DNA of 64,000 nt from Streptomyces cucumeris. GTDB taxonomy: Bacteria > Actinomycetota > Actinomycetes > Streptomycetales > Streptomycetaceae. The position numbers and the translations under genes are program-made. The stretch's first letter is position 1. Every line of letters starts with the position of its first letter. Shown piece after piece: positions 62,801 to 64,000 of the stretch. The stretch is taken from assembly GCF_024295805.1 (NCBI RefSeq), contig NZ_JANCLX010000013.1, positions 123,983-187,982 on the forward strand, given 5' to 3'. The notes beneath the pieces were generated by a model. That model searched no databases, was not told where the DNA came from, and saw only the letters and a list, made by a program, of their open reading frames with translations.

Positions 62801-63875
62801 CGAGTTCGCGATGCCGGGCCGTCCCGACACGCCGGGTGCCCGCGGACCGCAGGACGCGGGCCGGGGGCCGGGCGACACCGCCCAGTTCGAGCGCCCCGAC
62901 TTCAGCCAGGGCGGCCCGGGCGACACCGGCCGGTTCGCCCGCCCGGAGCTCGGCCAGGGCCCCGGCAGCACGGGCGAGTACGCCCGCCCCGAACTGGGCC
63001 AGGGCCCCGGCAGCACGGGCGAGTACGCCCGCCCCGAACTGGGCCAGGGTCCGGGCAGCACGGGCGAGTACGCCCGCCCGGAGCTTGGCCAGGGTCCGGG
63101 CAGCACCGGTGAGTACGCTCGCCCCGAACTCGGACAGGGCCCCGGCGACACCGGGGAGTTCGCCCGTCCGGACGTCAACACCGCGGGACCCGGCGACACC
63201 GGAGAGTTCCCGCTCCCCCAGGACGGACGGAGCACCTCCGCACAGGAGGAGGCGCTGCCGCCCGCCGGTCCCGGCGACGGCCGTACGCCGATCTTCGACA
63301 CCATCGAGTCGAACTGGTTCCGCGAGCAGGCCGAGCCCACCGGCACCTCCGGTGCGGACTCCCGGTACCCCGCGGCGCCGTCGCAGCCCGCTCAGCCGAG
63401 CCGCCCGGTGCGGCCCGCCGAGCCCGTCGCGCCGGAGCCGCCCGCTCCGGCCACGCCTCCCGCCCCGCGCCGCGAGCCGCAGCCGGCGTCCCGGGGCACC
63501 GGTGAGTTCACCGGACTGCAGGGTGCCAACGGCGCGAACGCCGCCGGCCCCGGTGGTCTGAACGGCACCGGTTCCTGGCGTACGTCGGCCAACGACGAGC
63601 GCTGGCGCCGCGCCGAGCAGATCCGTGAACCCGCTGCGGGCGGGGTCACCTCGTCCGGGTTGCCGCGCCGGGTGCCCCGCGCGAACCTCGTGGAGGGCGC
63701 CGCCCAGCCGGCCCAGCCCGACGAGAGTGGACCGCAGGTGTCTCGCGCGCCCGATGATGTACGCGGGAGGCTGACCAACCTCCGCCGGGGGATCCAGCAG
63801 GGCCGTCGGGCCGGAACCGGTCTCGACGGCAATCACGATCGCGGCGTAGGCCCGACTTACCAGCAGGAGCGTTAG
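59880..63875 (+). CDS. cvnA1: Nitrate/nitrite-type sensor histidine kinase CvnA1
   Basis: First gene of conservon cvn1, acting with roadblock, DUF742 and GTPase proteins as a G-protein-coupled-like membrane system. 1331 residues from GTG 59880 (MQGRFKRDGSAS). Membrane helices at about 86-103 and 391-411 frame an extracellular sensing part. The dimerisation helix has FKLDHLATRMRRN, and the ATPase has LLAELLENATSFS (about 603-615) and DTGIGLSPEDL (about 639). From about 700 a Gly/Pro-rich tail follows with repeats of GPGSTGEYARPELGQ (15 residues). cvnB1 follows 9 bases on. Confidence 0.94.
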   Translation: MQGRFKRDGSASADPEPRGGTDRGSSPQRAQGTGRLPADQGSEPGALSAQQTGKPSGGEAAEQPKPKSPSGPGNRMALRNWRISTRLVSLLALPVVAATTLGALRIQDSLDNIEQLDQMKLLTEMTQQATQLASALQEERDKSAGPLAGRGNAKDDRVVSTREDTDRAISAFRTATDDIDPGDQSMAGVQSTLVDISRQLGKINEIRDTAYDNSQYYSLTVQNYNELINSLLSLSQDMAQATSNRAMINNTRALATFSSAKEYASIQRALISAALADPDGAEFSANDRRFAKTAVDKENEALGRFKQIRQGNSEDLLEPLDSRPDIKAATMYADRAVRDPDGLKAEKRTDLDWYDQDSIKIEEMDKIEETLLSEMQQKARELRQDAQQDAIINGALILLVLGVSLVGAFVVARSMVRSLRRLQDTAQEVAQKRLPELVKQLSESDPQDVDTSVESVGVHSRDEIGKVATAFDDVHREAVRLAAEQALLRGNVNAMFTNLSRRSQGLIQRQLSLISELESREADPDQLSSLFKLDHLATRMRRNGENLLVLAGEEPGRRWTRPVPLVDVLRAAASEVEQYERIELSSVPATEVAGRVVNDLVHLLAELLENATSFSSPQTKVKVTGHALPDGRVLVEIHDTGIGLSPEDLAAINERLASPPTVDVSVSRRMGLFVVGRLSLRHGIRIQLRPSDSGGTTALVMLPVDVAQGGRKPGAQTPGGGKAGAGAPGSGGPGNGGPGNGSAGLLGSAPSRRQVPGTGSRAALPGTGGAGAPGGGGTTSSGLPTRPVGAGAGPQGGAPSGGSLFDSGRPPGPRSNAPAGSRGQGGPGGAGAPGAASGRPPLPQRGDGPTVAPPTGAPARADSGDQGARPQLPPRDRAPELPAPTQPGTSWGARRAAGGDDWPAAPRDAGDTPRGHEEADSTGPLSRPDLGGAPSQRRDPFGTRGPGDTGEFARPDQGDGPDMFEPRRGPGDTGEFAMPGRPDTPGARGPQDAGRGPGDTAQFERPDFSQGGPGDTGRFARPELGQGPGSTGEYARPELGQGPGSTGEYARPELGQGPGSTGEYARPELGQGPGSTGEYARPELGQGPGDTGEFARPDVNTAGPGDTGEFPLPQDGRSTSAQEEALPPAGPGDGRTPIFDTIESNWFREQAEPTGTSGADSRYPAAPSQPAQPSRPVRPAEPVAPEPPAPATPPAPRREPQPASRGTGEFTGLQGANGANAAGPGGLNGTGSWRTSANDERWRRAEQIREPAAGGVTSSGLPRRVPRANLVEGAAQPAQPDESGPQVSRAPDDVRGRLTNLRRGIQQGRRAGTGLDGNHDRGVGPTYQQER
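62913..63182 (+). repeat. Tandem 45-bp repeats in cvnA1
   Basis: Six units begin at 62913, 62958, 63003, 63048, 63093 and 63138. The middle four encode GPGSTGEYARPELGQ; the outer two are variants with GPGDTG. Looser GPGDTGEF units lie before and after. In frame, so the protein length can change by 15 residues per unit. Confidence 0.93.
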
Positions 63876-63884
63876 TTGAGCCCG

Positions 63885-64000
63885 ATGAGCCAGGCGGCGC
63901 AGAATCTGAACTGGTTGATCACCAACTTCGTGGACAACACCCCCGGGGTGTCCCACACGGTGGTGGTCTCCGCCGACGGACTCCTTCTGGCGATGTCCGA
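63885..64000 (+). CDS. cvnB1: Roadblock/LC7 protein CvnB1, N-terminus only
   Basis: Only the first 38 codons are in the window: MSQAAQNLNWLITNFVDNTP then GVSHTVVVSADGLLLAMS. This is the typical start of the conservon roadblock protein, a small regulator of the GTPase CvnD. ATG 63885; a TTG three codons earlier is in frame. It follows cvnA1 by 9 bases, so is cotranscribed. Confidence 0.93.
   Translation, partial: MSQAAQNLNWLITNFVDNTPGVSHTVVVSADGLLLAMS

Noticed and set aside
62913..63182. 45-bp tandem repeats as a CRISPR array
   Set aside because: No spacers between units; the repeats are in frame and encode the CvnA1 tail.

Overview
The window is a high-GC actinobacterial chromosome segment, almost certainly Streptomyces. 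Gene content and order match, from memory, the core block that runs in S. coelicolor from the cvn1 conservon (about SCO5544) to the sip signal-peptidase cluster (about SCO5599). Other pointers are leucine codons without T in the third position, many GTG and TTG starts, a lysine-tailed HU protein, nsdA, and GltX with tRNA-Gln but no GlnRS in view. No prophage, insertion sequence, CRISPR array or secondary-metabolite cluster was seen; the region is mostly housekeeping with small accessory insertions.

Left part (1-16.6 kb, mostly minus strand): three consecutive type I signal peptidases follow rplS-trmD-rimM-khpA-rpsP. Next come a SprT-like protein, an archaeal/eukaryotic-type prolyl-tRNA synthetase, a plus-strand methyltransferase-like gene, ffh, and the nitrogen-control operon amtB-glnK-glnD. 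A well-formed GlnR box lies ahead of amtB. The developmental repressor nsdA follows, with a 37-bp palindrome upstream.

Middle part (17-34 kb): a primase/polymerase-like protein, ftsY, an accessory cassette (secreted peptide, histidine kinase, response regulator), a flavin-dependent monooxygenase-like gene, the glucose permease glcP with several inverted repeats upstream, and smc with a large low-complexity insertion in its hinge. Then come a small coiled-coil protein, acylphosphatase, a secreted CAP protein, and a divergent flavodoxin/HxlR pair.

Right-middle (33-49 kb, mostly minus): mutM-rnc-rpmF-DUF177-coiled-coil protein-coaD-rsmD-recG-DAK-domain protein, rpmB on the plus strand, thiD-thiL, a RAM-domain protein, a DUF3515 lipoprotein, and ddlA-gpsA-plsC. 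These link ribosome maturation, RNA processing, CoA, thiamine, peptidoglycan and phospholipid supply.

Right part (49-64 kb): a CofC-like F420 gene, a cold-shock-like protein, the HU-type hup, leuC-leuD with divergent ndgR, and a stretch holding degenerate copies of the ndgR 3' end. A divergent DUF4188/MerR pair follows, then five tRNA genes (Gln, Glu, Glu, Gln, Glu) directly downstream of gltX. An FAH-family hydrolase, a small repeat-containing protein of unknown function, and the cvn1 conservon (cvnA1 and the start of cvnB1) end the window.

The best candidates for undescribed biology are the SMC hinge insertion, the long coding overlap between two sip genes, the glcP and nsdA palindromes, the duplicated-motif small protein beside cvnA1, and the ndgR remnants. 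I found no clear multi-gene novel defence or biosynthetic system.
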